This document shows, piece by piece, positions 26,685 to 35,346 of a DNA stretch of 64,000 nucleotides (positions are counted from its first letter, which is position 1; every line of letters begins with the position of its first letter). The DNA is taken from positions 1-64,000 of the forward strand of contig JAZRMW010000057.1 of NCBI GenBank assembly GCA_045647865.1, in the 5' to 3' direction. This DNA is from Phocaeicola_A sp045647865. GTDB lineage: Bacteria; Bacteroidota; Bacteroidia; Bacteroidales; Bacteroidaceae. The notes below the pieces were generated by a model. The model saw only the letters and a program-made list of their open reading frames with translations. It ran no database searches and was not told the DNA's origin. Position numbers and translations under genes: made by a program.

Positions 26685-27986
26685 ATGACATATCAAGAAA
26701 CCATCGAATATTTATTCAATAGCGCACCACTATTTCAGAATATTGGAGGCGATGCTTATAAAGAAGGCCTATCCAATACCTTTGCATTGGACAAGCACTT
26801 TGGACATCCACATCACAAATTCCGTACCATACACATAGGAGGTACAAACGGTAAAGGCTCTTGTTCTCATACATTAGCCGCCATCTTTCAATCGGCAGGT
26901 TATAAGGTCGGACTATATACATCACCCCATCTTGTAGATTTCCGTGAACGTATCCGAGTAAATGGCAAGATGGTTTCTGAAGAGTATGTCATCCGTTTCG
27001 TAAAAGAACACCAAAGTTTTTTTGAGCCTCTACACCCTTCATTTTTTGAACTAACGACAGCGATGGCTTTCAATTATTTTGCAGAAAGTGAAGTAGATGT
27101 AGCTGTAATCGAAGTTGGCTTAGGTGGACGACTCGATTGCACCAACATTATCGTACCAGACCTTTGCATCATTACAAACATCAGCTACGATCATACACAA
27201 TTCCTTGGAAACACATTAGCACAAATAGCTATTGAAAAGGCTGGCATTATAAAAAAAGGTATTCCCATCGTGATTGGAGAATATACAGAAGAAACAAAGC
27301 CAATATTCATCCGCAAAGCCATTGAAATGGATGCCCCAATCGTACTATCTGAAGAAGATACACATGTAACCAACTCTAAATCAACAGCTGATGGAGGACG
27401 AATATACCAAACACTCCTTTATGGCGAATTAATAGGGGAATTGGGAGGGCTTTGTCAAGAAAAGAACACCAATACCATATTGACAGCAATCAATCAATTG
27501 ATAAAAATAGGTTATCAAGTAGATGAAAAAGATATACGTAACGGATTCGCACACGTATGCCAATTGACAGGTTTAATGGGACGTTGGCAAAAACTAAACA
27601 ATGCTCCTACCCTCGTATGTGACACGGGACACAATGTAGGAGGAATCTCATACATTATCAATCAATTGGAGCAACAGGAATACCAAAATTTGCACATTGT
27701 CATTGGAATGGTCAATGACAAAGATATAAGTGGAGTCTTAAGTATGATGCCTAAGAATGCCACATACTATTTTACCAAAGCATCCGTGAAACGTGCACTT
27801 AATGAAAGAGAGTTACAAACTTTGGCAACAGAATTCGATTTGCAAGGAGGAGTGTACCCCAATGTCGCAGAAGCGACACAAGCAGCTTTAAGAAATGCTC
27901 AAAATAACGATTTTATTTTTGTTGGAGGAAGCAGTTTTATCGTAGCTGACCTATTGGTCTCATGGAAAAAGAGTGACATTCGTTAA
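26685..27986 (+). CDS. folC: Bifunctional folylpolyglutamate/dihydrofolate synthase
   Basis: About 433 residues. Adds glutamate to dihydropteroate or tetrahydrofolate using ATP in the cytosol. Mur-ligase fold: N-terminal FQNIGGDAYKEGL, the P-loop IHIGGTNGKGSCSH near residue 46, YTSPHLVDFRERI, VEVGLGGRLDCTN-type IEVGLGGRLDCTN, TNISYDHTQFLG, the carbamylated-Lys region AIEKAGIIKKG, and C-terminal DTGHNVGG and GGSSFIVADLL. An ATG 14 codons upstream is possible, but MTYQETIEYLF is the usual family start. Stands alone between the chaperone pair and galM. Confidence 0.95.
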   Translation: MTYQETIEYLFNSAPLFQNIGGDAYKEGLSNTFALDKHFGHPHHKFRTIHIGGTNGKGSCSHTLAAIFQSAGYKVGLYTSPHLVDFRERIRVNGKMVSEEYVIRFVKEHQSFFEPLHPSFFELTTAMAFNYFAESEVDVAVIEVGLGGRLDCTNIIVPDLCIITNISYDHTQFLGNTLAQIAIEKAGIIKKGIPIVIGEYTEETKPIFIRKAIEMDAPIVLSEEDTHVTNSKSTADGGRIYQTLLYGELIGELGGLCQEKNTNTILTAINQLIKIGYQVDEKDIRNGFAHVCQLTGLMGRWQKLNNAPTLVCDTGHNVGGISYIINQLEQQEYQNLHIVIGMVNDKDISGVLSMMPKNATYYFTKASVKRALNERELQTLATEFDLQGGVYPNVAEATQAALRNAQNNDFIFVGGSSFIVADLLVSWKKSDIR

Positions 27987-28060
27987 GCATTCCTATAGTC
28001 TCAATTTTATCTATTCACAAATCCCATTAAATAAAAATCAGCAAATTTCTATCAAAACAC

Positions 28061-28091
28061 TTGCACATACCAAGGATTTTGAGTTTCTTTG
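28061..28091 (+). promoter_or_regulatory. Promoter of galM-galK
   Basis: TTG (28061-28063), 20 nt, TTTCTTTG (28084-28091). The -7 box deviates at one position from TAnnTTTG; the same variant occurs upstream of rfbA. Confidence 0.6.
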
Positions 28092-28125
28092 CAAGAGTTT
28101 TCTTTAACATATAAATTTAAGACTC

Positions 28126-29214
28126 ATGGAATACTTTGTAGAAAATAATCTTTCGGGGTTAAAGCGTGAAGATTTTCAAAAAGAAATAAATGGCAAGAAG
28201 ACCGATTTGTTCATTCTCAAAAACAAATGTGGTAATGAAGTGGCATTGACCAATTACGGCGGTGCCCTTTTGTCTATCATGGTACCAGACAAAAACGGTG
28301 CACATGCAAATGTTGTACAAGGACATGATTGTATTGACGATGTCATTAACAGTCCCCAACCTTTCCTCAGTACACTGATTGGTCGTTACGGAAATCGCAT
28401 TGCAGGAGGTAAATTTTGCCTTGACGGTCAGGAATACACTTTGACGATTAATAATGGCCCAAATAGTTTACATGGAGGACCTACAGGTTTTCACGCTCGT
28501 GTATGGGATGCTAAACAGATAGATATACAAACCGTGGTATTGAATTACTTATCAGTTGATGGTGAAGAAGGTTTCCCTGGTAATATGCAAATGACCGTAA
28601 CCTTCACATTCACTGATGAAAATGAACTTGTCATTGATTACAAGGGTACAACGGACAAAAAAACGATAGTGAACATGACTCACCATGGTTTCTTCAGTCT
28701 ATCAGGATTAGCAAATCCTACTAATTCCATCGAAAACAATATTGTTACCATCAATGCCGATTGGTATATTCCTATAGACGAAGTATCTATCCCAACAGGA
28801 GAAATTTTACATGTAGCTGGAACTCCGATGGATTTCCGTAAACCACATACCATAGCAAGTACTATCAACGAAGAGTTCGAACAACTCAAATTTGGTGCAG
28901 GATATGACCATTGCTATGTACTCAACAAGAAAGAACCAAACAAACTATCATTTGCAGCCAAATGTATAGAGCCTATCAGTGGTCGTACTATGGAAGTTTA
29001 CACTACTGAACCTGGAGTACAAGTCTATACGAATAATTGGGGTGATGGATTTAGAGGTGCACATGGAGCCACATTCCCAGCCCGTTCATCTATATGCTTC
29101 GAAGCGCAACATTTTCCAGATTCACCCAACAAAGGACATTTTCCAAGTGTAGTATTGAATCCTGGAGAAGATTATACCCAACAAACAATTTACAAATTTG
29201 GAATTGAAGAATAA
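28126..29214 (+). CDS. galM: Aldose 1-epimerase, cytosolic
   Basis: A 362-residue mutarotase that interconverts alpha and beta sugar anomers, feeding galactokinase with alpha-galactose. Seen: IGRYGNRIAGGKF near residue 88 (substrate-binding region), GPNSLHGGPTGFHARVWD with the catalytic-site His near 122, NMTHHGFFSLSG with the second His near 185, and the C-terminal catalytic Glu region SICFEAQHFPDSPNKGHFP. No signal peptide, unlike the paralogue at 30641. It lies 31 nt upstream of galK. Confidence 0.95.
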   Translation: MEYFVENNLSGLKREDFQKEINGKKTDLFILKNKCGNEVALTNYGGALLSIMVPDKNGAHANVVQGHDCIDDVINSPQPFLSTLIGRYGNRIAGGKFCLDGQEYTLTINNGPNSLHGGPTGFHARVWDAKQIDIQTVVLNYLSVDGEEGFPGNMQMTVTFTFTDENELVIDYKGTTDKKTIVNMTHHGFFSLSGLANPTNSIENNIVTINADWYIPIDEVSIPTGEILHVAGTPMDFRKPHTIASTINEEFEQLKFGAGYDHCYVLNKKEPNKLSFAAKCIEPISGRTMEVYTTEPGVQVYTNNWGDGFRGAHGATFPARSSICFEAQHFPDSPNKGHFPSVVLNPGEDYTQQTIYKFGIEE

Positions 29215-29245
29215 GAAATATCATAACTTTAAAATAAGACATATT

Positions 29246-30406
29246 ATGAGACTTACTATTGAAGATGTTAGAAGTCGCTTCAAAAAGCACTTCAACGATG
29301 CAGAAGGTTCGGTTTATGCTTCACCCGGACGCATCAATTTGATTGGTGAACATACAGACTATAATGGTGGATTCGTATTCCCTGGTGCTGTACAGCAAGG
29401 AATGATAGCAGAAATCAAGCCCAATGGTACACGCAAAATCCGTGCATACTCCATTGATTTAAAAGATTATGATGAATTTTGCATTGACGACGAGAAAGGT
29501 CCACACGCAAGCCATTTTCGCTATATTTTCGGTGTCGCACGCGAAATGATGAAATTAGGAGTACCAGTGGAAGGTTTCGATACAGCCTTTGCCGGAGATG
29601 TACCCCTCGGTGCAGGAATGTCATCATCTGCAGCTCTTGAAAGTTGCTTTGCATTCGCTCTCAACGACCTTTTCGGTAACAATAGAATTGACAAGATGAC
29701 ACTTGCCAAAGTCGGACAAGCAACAGAACATAATTATCTCGGATGTAAATGCGGTATTATGGATCAATTTGCTTCCGTACATGGTAAAGCCGGATATTTG
29801 ATGCGTCTTGACTGCCGTAGCGGTGAATTTGAATATTTCCCTTGGAATCCTCAAGGATACAAATTACTCCTTGTTAATTCATGCGTAAAACATGAATTGG
29901 CTGGTTCTCCTTACAATGACCGTCGCCAAAGTTGCGAAAACGTTGTTGCCGCAATTGCAAAACGCTATGAAGGTATAGAAACGTTACGTGACTGTACATG
30001 GGAAATGTTGGAAGAAGTGAAAGCTGAATGTAGCGAAGAGGACATTCGCCGTGCTACATACGCCATTGGTGAAACCGACCGTGTACTGGCTGTATGCGAA
30101 GCTCTTAAAAAAGGAGATTACGAGACTGTAGGACAGATGATGTATGAAACCCATGCAGGATTAAGCAAGGATTATGAAGTAAGTTGTGAAGAACTTGACT
30201 TTTTGAATGATGTAGCTAAAGACTGCGGCGTAACAGGTTCACGCATTATGGGTGGTGGATTCGGAGGATGTACCATCAATTTGGTAGAAGAAGAACTCTA
30301 CAACACTTTTGTAGAAACAGTCAAATCCAAATACAAAGAAAAATATGGAAAAAATCCAATAATCATTGATGTAACAATCGGTGATGGTTCACGCAAATTG
30401 GCTTAA
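29246..30406 (+). CDS. galK: Galactokinase
   Basis: A 386-residue GHMP-family kinase that phosphorylates alpha-D-galactose at O1 with ATP. Seen: the galactokinase signature GRINLIGEHTDYNGGFVFP near residue 25, the GHMP ATP loop VPLGAGMSSSAALE near 115, MDQFASVHG with the catalytic Asp near 170, and the C-terminal GSRIMGGGFGGCTINLV. I start at 29246 (MRLTIEDV); an upstream frame inside galM is spurious. A terminator follows 23 nt downstream. galT is not in the window. Confidence 0.97.
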   Translation: MRLTIEDVRSRFKKHFNDAEGSVYASPGRINLIGEHTDYNGGFVFPGAVQQGMIAEIKPNGTRKIRAYSIDLKDYDEFCIDDEKGPHASHFRYIFGVAREMMKLGVPVEGFDTAFAGDVPLGAGMSSSAALESCFAFALNDLFGNNRIDKMTLAKVGQATEHNYLGCKCGIMDQFASVHGKAGYLMRLDCRSGEFEYFPWNPQGYKLLLVNSCVKHELAGSPYNDRRQSCENVVAAIAKRYEGIETLRDCTWEMLEEVKAECSEEDIRRATYAIGETDRVLAVCEALKKGDYETVGQMMYETHAGLSKDYEVSCEELDFLNDVAKDCGVTGSRIMGGGFGGCTINLVEEELYNTFVETVKSKYKEKYGKNPIIIDVTIGDGSRKLA

Positions 30407-30428
30407 AACATTGGAATGTTTTTAAAAT

Positions 30429-30469
30429 AAAAAAACAGACTATATGAATATTTCTATGGTCTGTTTTTT
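30429..30469 (+). terminator. Terminator of galM-galK
   Basis: AAAAAACAGAC pairs with GTCTGTTTTTT around an 18-nt region; the T-tract is built into the stem. It separates galMK from the arabinose operon. Confidence 0.85.
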
Positions 30470-30570
30470 CTTTTTTCTGTGTCAAGAAACATTAATGTGC
30501 CCGTTCACATCCCATAAAAAATGCAGAAAGGGGCATTTTATGTTGTAAAACATACAATTCAATGCTTTAT

Positions 30571-30591
30571 AGTAACAAAATAAGTGTTACT
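30571..30591 (+). promoter_or_regulatory. Inverted repeat, candidate operator of the arabinose operon
   Basis: AGTAACA (30571-30577) and TGTTACT (30585-30591) are perfect 7-bp arms with a 7-nt spacer, 50 nt upstream of the lipoprotein galM. A degenerate -7 box (TACTTTTA) overlaps the right arm. A repressor site, possibly for the Nudix regulator encoded downstream, is inferred. I cannot compare it with the published AraR operator from memory. Confidence 0.5.
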
Positions 30592-30640
30592 TTTACACCC
30601 AAATTCGAATTTAATTTTTAAACCTATTAGAAAAACTGTC

Positions 30641-31804
30641 ATGAAGTACATGAAAAGTATCTTAGGGACAGGCTTGGCCCTGTCACTTTTAGCGGCTTGC
30701 GCTCCACAACAGCCCAAGCAAGAGTTGACATTATCAGGATTGAATCCTGATAACTTCAAGAAAGAGGTTAACGGTAAACAGACAGACCTCTATGTGTTAA
30801 AAAATACCTCAGGAATGGAGGTTTGTATAACAAACTTCGGTGGACGAATCGTCTCAATCATGGTTCCAGACAAAAAAGGAGAAATGAAAGACGTGGTTTT
30901 AGGTTTAGATAGCGTAGGAGCTTATCTACCCGAAAACAATCAAACAGACTTCGGTGCATCAATTGGTCGCTATGCAAATCGTATCAACCAAGGAAAAATT
31001 GTAATCGATAATGAAGAGATTCAATTACCTCAAAATAACTTCGGACACTGTCTGCACGGAGGTCCTAATGGATGGCAATACAAAATTTATGAAGGTTCAC
31101 AACCTAATGACAGCACAGTAGTACTTGTGATGAATTCACCTGATGGTGACGAACAATTTCCTGGCAATGTTACAGCAACTGTAACTTATACTTTAACATC
31201 AGACAATGCTATTGACATTGACTATAAAGCTACGACAGATAAGAAAACTGTCATCAACATGACTAATCATTCTTATTTCAATCTCTCAGGTGATCCAAAC
31301 TTGAAAATAACCGACCACATTCTCTATGTAAATGCAGACAACTATACTCCAGTTGATGACACTTACATGACTACCGGTGAAATTGCAGCTGTTGCAGGAA
31401 CTCCGATGGACTTCACCCAAGCAAAAGTTGTTGGTAAAGACATTGATGCTTTTGACTTTGAACAGGTTAAATTTGGCAATGGTTTCGACCACAATTGGTG
31501 TTTGAATACTAATGGCGACGAATCTAAACTTGCAGCCAAAGTTGTAAGTCCCATCACAGGTATTACTTTAGAAGTTTATACTAACGAACCTGGTATTCAA
31601 GTGTATAGTGGAAATTTCCTCGATGGTACCGTTACAGGTAAGAAAGGTATCGTTTATAACCAACGTACAGGTCTTTGCTTAGAAACTCAGAAGTATCCTG
31701 ACACTCCTAACAAGTCTAATTTGGAAGGATGGCCAAATGCCACTTTAGAGCCAGGACAGACTTATACAAGCCGTTGTATATATAAGTTCGGTATAGAAAA
31801 ATAA
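30641..31804 (+). CDS. galM: Aldose 1-epimerase lipoprotein
   Basis: About 387 residues. A lipoprotein signal with lipobox LSLLAAC places it in the periplasm or on the surface. The mutarotase fold is intact: IGRYANRINQGKI, HCLHGGPNGWQYKIY (His), NMTNHSYFNLSG (His) and LCLETQKYPDTPNKSN (Glu). It probably equilibrates sugar anomers before uptake by the SSS symporter encoded 31 nt downstream. Start chosen at 30641 (MKYMKSILG) because the upstream extension has no signal character. First gene of the arabinose operon. Confidence 0.93.
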   Translation: MKYMKSILGTGLALSLLAACAPQQPKQELTLSGLNPDNFKKEVNGKQTDLYVLKNTSGMEVCITNFGGRIVSIMVPDKKGEMKDVVLGLDSVGAYLPENNQTDFGASIGRYANRINQGKIVIDNEEIQLPQNNFGHCLHGGPNGWQYKIYEGSQPNDSTVVLVMNSPDGDEQFPGNVTATVTYTLTSDNAIDIDYKATTDKKTVINMTNHSYFNLSGDPNLKITDHILYVNADNYTPVDDTYMTTGEIAAVAGTPMDFTQAKVVGKDIDAFDFEQVKFGNGFDHNWCLNTNGDESKLAAKVVSPITGITLEVYTNEPGIQVYSGNFLDGTVTGKKGIVYNQRTGLCLETQKYPDTPNKSNLEGWPNATLEPGQTYTSRCIYKFGIEK

Positions 31805-31835
31805 TCATTTAATTAATAACTTTAAAAACAAAAAG

Positions 31836-33809
31836 ATGGAAATATTAGAAGCGTTAAAAAACAACGGCTTTGCAACAGCCGATTATCTTGTTTTTGCAGC
31901 CTATATCGTGCTTCTTGTCGGTATGGGTATCTTCCTCTCAAGAGGGAAAAAAGGAGAAGAAAAGTCGTCAACAGATTACTTCCTCGCAGGTAACACATTG
32001 ACATGGTGGGCAGTGGGTGCATCACTCATCGCTGCTAACATTTCTGCAGAACAATTCATTGGAATGTCAGGTTCTGCTTATGTATCAGGTATCGCCATGG
32101 CAGCTTACGAATTGATGGCAGCCGCAACACTTATTGTCGTGGGTAAATTTTTGCTCCCACTGATGATTGAAAAGAAGGTCCTCACTATCCCCCAATTCCT
32201 CAGTGAGCGTTACAACTGGGGTGTAGGTTTGTCTTTCTCCATTTTCTGGTTGTTCCTCTACGTGTTCATTAACTTGACATCTGTAGCATGGTTGGGTGCA
32301 CTTGCAATGAAACAGATTCTTGGTTTACCCACTATCGCAGGCATGTTTTTGGGAATGAATGTTGATATGACACTGCTTGTCATCATCCTTTTCCTCTTCA
32401 TCGTAGCAGGTTTGTATTCAATCTATGGAGGTTTAGCTTCTGTAGCTTGGACTGACGTGATGCAAGTAACATTCCTCGTTGGTGGTGGTCTTATCACTGC
32501 TTATGCCGCTCTAGACGTAATCGCAGGTAGCCTTGACATCGAAGGTGGAGCACTCGGAGCTTTAGGTCAGATTTATTCTGAATTGTTAGAAAATCCAGAT
32601 GACAAACACTTCAATCTCGTCGTTACCCGAAATGAAGAGCTCTACCCCATCATCAATGGTATTGTTGAAAATGGTGTGACAATCCAAAAAGCTGACCCCT
32701 ACTTTGACATCCCAGGTATCGTGGTTATCGTGGGTGCTTTGTGGCTCACTAACTTAGGTTATTGGGGTTTCAACCAGTACATCATCCAAAAGGGTCTTGC
32801 TGCCAAATCTTTGGCCGAGGCAAAGAAGGGTATGATTTTTGCCGCTTTCCTAAAGATTTTGATTCCGTTCATTGTTTGTATCCCTGGTGTATGCGCATTT
32901 TACATCATGAATTCTCCCGATTGTGCCGAATTGAGAGCATCTCTTGCTGGTTCACTTGATCGTCCAGATGATGCATATCCTTGGTTGATTCGTAACTTTA
33001 CTCCGACCATTATCAAAGGACTTTCATTTGCCGCTCTTGCTGCTGCCGTTATTTCATCGTTGGCATCTATGTTCAACTCAACCTCAACTATTTTTACAAT
33101 GGATATCTACAAGCGCTTCTTCAACAAAAACGCTTCAGAAAAGAAATTGGTAACAGTAGGTCGTCTGACATCCATTGCAGCATTGGTTCTTGCCCTCATC
33201 GCCGTATATCCCATCATGGGTGGTGCTGATCAAGCCTTTCAGGTTATCCAAGAATACTCTGGATTCGTTTATCCAGGTATCGTAGTTATCTTTGGTCTTG
33301 GTTTGCTATGGAAACGTGCATCAGGTACAGCAGCAGTTGTAGCTGCCATCGGAACATTCTTCTTCTCCATCCTCTTCAAATTCATGCTGCCCGATGTACC
33401 CTTCCTGTTGCGCATGGGATACGTATTCGCATGCCTGGTAGTACTCTTTTTCGCCATCTCTATGATGAGCAAGAAGACTATACCTGCACAAGAACTTGAC
33501 GAACATACAATCAAGACACAATTGAAGTGGAGCAATATTACAATTATATCTGCTGCAGTATGTTTGTGCATAGGTATTGTTTCCATGTTCTCACACGAAT
33601 TGCGTTGCTACGGCTTCGAAGCCATCTTCTTCCTCGCTATGATGTTAGGTAGCATTGGTGTTTATTTACGTTCAAATGCCAAGGATAAAGTAGAAGACCC
33701 CAAATCTATTGGAGTTGACATCGCCATTTTCCGTACAGATAAGGCTTTCAATATTGGTGCTATTGCCATAATTGTTCTTCTTACTGTATTGTATATAGCA
33801 TTATGGTAA
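31836..33809 (+). CDS. Sodium/solute symporter (SSS family), sugar type
   Basis: A 657-residue inner-membrane protein with about 14 hydrophobic helices, of the SLC5-like sodium/glucose cotransporter group. Seen: TDYFLAGNTLTWWAVGASL near residue 48, AANISAEQFIGMSGSAY with sodium-site residues, KFLLPLMIEKKVLTIPQFLSE split over one loop, NQYIIQKGLAAKSLAEAKKG, and SSLASMFNSTSTIFTMDIY with the sodium-binding Ser pair near 410. Gene context points to L-arabinose (or galactose) uptake driven by sodium. Transported sugar is inferred. Confidence 0.9.
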   Translation: MEILEALKNNGFATADYLVFAAYIVLLVGMGIFLSRGKKGEEKSSTDYFLAGNTLTWWAVGASLIAANISAEQFIGMSGSAYVSGIAMAAYELMAAATLIVVGKFLLPLMIEKKVLTIPQFLSERYNWGVGLSFSIFWLFLYVFINLTSVAWLGALAMKQILGLPTIAGMFLGMNVDMTLLVIILFLFIVAGLYSIYGGLASVAWTDVMQVTFLVGGGLITAYAALDVIAGSLDIEGGALGALGQIYSELLENPDDKHFNLVVTRNEELYPIINGIVENGVTIQKADPYFDIPGIVVIVGALWLTNLGYWGFNQYIIQKGLAAKSLAEAKKGMIFAAFLKILIPFIVCIPGVCAFYIMNSPDCAELRASLAGSLDRPDDAYPWLIRNFTPTIIKGLSFAALAAAVISSLASMFNSTSTIFTMDIYKRFFNKNASEKKLVTVGRLTSIAALVLALIAVYPIMGGADQAFQVIQEYSGFVYPGIVVIFGLGLLWKRASGTAAVVAAIGTFFFSILFKFMLPDVPFLLRMGYVFACLVVLFFAISMMSKKTIPAQELDEHTIKTQLKWSNITIISAAVCLCIGIVSMFSHELRCYGFEAIFFLAMMLGSIGVYLRSNAKDKVEDPKSIGVDIAIFRTDKAFNIGAIAIIVLLTVLYIALW

Positions 33810-33826
33810 CATCTATATAAAACAAA

Positions 33827-33872
33827 CTACAAGCTACGATGACGAGTAAACACTCAGACTCGTAGCTTGTAG
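33827..33872. repeat. Inverted repeat between the symporter gene and araR
   Basis: CTACAAGCTACGA (33827-33839) pairs perfectly with TCGTAGCTTGTAG (33860-33872). The sequence is related to the palindrome at 36907-36960 (shared GTAGCTC[AG]TAAC). It may attenuate read-through or stabilise the upstream mRNA. Confidence 0.65.
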
Positions 33873-33895
33873 CTCGTAACTAACAACTAAAAGAA

Positions 33896-34573
33896 ATGAC
33901 CACCTATTATAATATAAATCCACGTTTTTTTGTGTCGGTAGATTGTATCATTTTCGGACTGAATGAAGGTGAACTGAGTCTGCTTTTACTAAAACGTGCA
34001 TTTGCTCCCGAAAAAGGGAAATGGTCATTAATGGGTGGTTTTGTACAAGACAATGAAAGCGTGGACGATGCAGCCAAACGAGTATTAAAAGACTTGACTG
34101 GACTTGAGAATGTATATATGGAACAAGTCGGTACTTTTGGTGAAATCAACCGTGACCCAGGTGAACGAGTTATTTCTGTAGCCTATTATGCACTCATCAA
34201 TGTAGATGAATATGACCATAAATTAGTAGAAAAACACAATGCACAATGGATAAACATCCATGAATTACCAGAATTGAGTTTCGATCATCCAATTATGATT
34301 GAAAAGGCCAGAGAGTCAATGCGTAAAAAAGCAACACTCGAACCTATTGGTCTAAATCTCCTCCCTCGCCTTTTCACTCTCAGTCAAATGCAATCTTTAT
34401 ACGAGACCATTCAAGGAGAAACTATAGACAAACGCAACTTTCGCAAGAAAGTCGCAGACATGAATTATATTGAAAAAACGGAAATGATAGACAAATCTAG
34501 TTCACGACGGGGAGCCTATCTATATAAATTTAATGATAAAGCATACTGTCAAGAATCAAGATTCAAATTATAA
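33896..34573 (+). CDS. araR: Nudix-fold transcriptional regulator AraR
   Basis: A 225-residue regulator of the NrtR/AraR type: Nudix domain (residues 1-140) plus winged helix-turn-helix (about 150-225). The Nudix box reads GGFVQDNESVDDAAKRVLKD, so the catalytic REUxEE residues are lost; this fits a sugar sensor rather than a hydrolase. The C-terminal part has LFTLSQMQSLYETI and KVADMNYIEKTEM, then RRGAYLYKF as the wing. In B. thetaiotaomicron a protein of this type represses arabinose genes and is released by L-arabinose; the location before araDAB supports the same role. Founding-member facts are from memory. Confidence 0.88.
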   Translation: MTTYYNINPRFFVSVDCIIFGLNEGELSLLLLKRAFAPEKGKWSLMGGFVQDNESVDDAAKRVLKDLTGLENVYMEQVGTFGEINRDPGERVISVAYYALINVDEYDHKLVEKHNAQWINIHELPELSFDHPIMIEKARESMRKKATLEPIGLNLLPRLFTLSQMQSLYETIQGETIDKRNFRKKVADMNYIEKTEMIDKSSSRRGAYLYKFNDKAYCQESRFKL

Positions 34574-34599
34574 TATTCAAACTTTAAATACATGATATT

Positions 34600-35301
34600 A
34601 TGTTAGAAGAACTGAAACAAAAAGTATTTCAAGCCAATCTTGATTTGGTAAAACAAGGATTGGTAATTTTTACATGGGGTAATGTATCAGGAATTGATCG
34701 CGAAAAAGGATTGGTTGTAATAAAACCTAGTGGTGTTAGTTATGATGACATGAAAGCCTCGGATATGGTTGTTGTTGATTTACACACAGGTAAAGTTATT
34801 GAAGGAGACTTAAACCCTTCTTCTGATACCCCTACACATTTAGTTCTCTATCGTGCATTCCCAAATATTCAGGGAGTTGTACATACTCATTCCACTTATG
34901 CAACAGCATGGGCTCAAGCTGGAAAAGATATTCCTAACATTGGAACCACTCATGCCGATTATTTCTACAAGGCAATCCCATGCACCGACGATATGACTAA
35001 AGCAGAGGTAGAAGGGGAATATGAATTAGAAACTGGAAATGTTATAGTAAAACGTTTTGAAGGAATCAATCCTGACCACACACCTGGAGTTCTTGTAAAG
35101 AATCACGGACCATTCTCTTGGGGAACAAGTCCTTCAAATGCAGTTTACAATGCTAAGGTAATGGAACAATGCGCAAAGATGGCTTATATTTCATTCACCC
35201 TCAATCCTGAAACGACAATGAATCCCCTTCTTATTGAGAAGCATTATAATCGCAAACATGGTCCCAATGCCTATTATGGGCAGAAAGGTCAACAACATTA
35301 A
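34600..35301 (+). CDS. araD: L-ribulose-5-phosphate 4-epimerase
   Basis: A 233-residue class II aldolase-fold enzyme that converts L-ribulose-5-phosphate to D-xylulose-5-phosphate. Seen: FTWGNVSGIDREKGLVVIKP near residue 24, SSDTPTHLVLYRAF, the zinc-binding HTHSTYATAWAQAG near 95, and NHGPFSWGTSPSNAVYNA with the third zinc His near 170. Length equals the E. coli enzyme. It is 27 nt downstream of araR, within the operon. Cytosolic. Confidence 0.97.
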   Translation: MLEELKQKVFQANLDLVKQGLVIFTWGNVSGIDREKGLVVIKPSGVSYDDMKASDMVVVDLHTGKVIEGDLNPSSDTPTHLVLYRAFPNIQGVVHTHSTYATAWAQAGKDIPNIGTTHADYFYKAIPCTDDMTKAEVEGEYELETGNVIVKRFEGINPDHTPGVLVKNHGPFSWGTSPSNAVYNAKVMEQCAKMAYISFTLNPETTMNPLLIEKHYNRKHGPNAYYGQKGQQH

Positions 35302-35346
35302 AAACATAAATAAACATATCATTAAACATTAAACAACTAAAAAATT

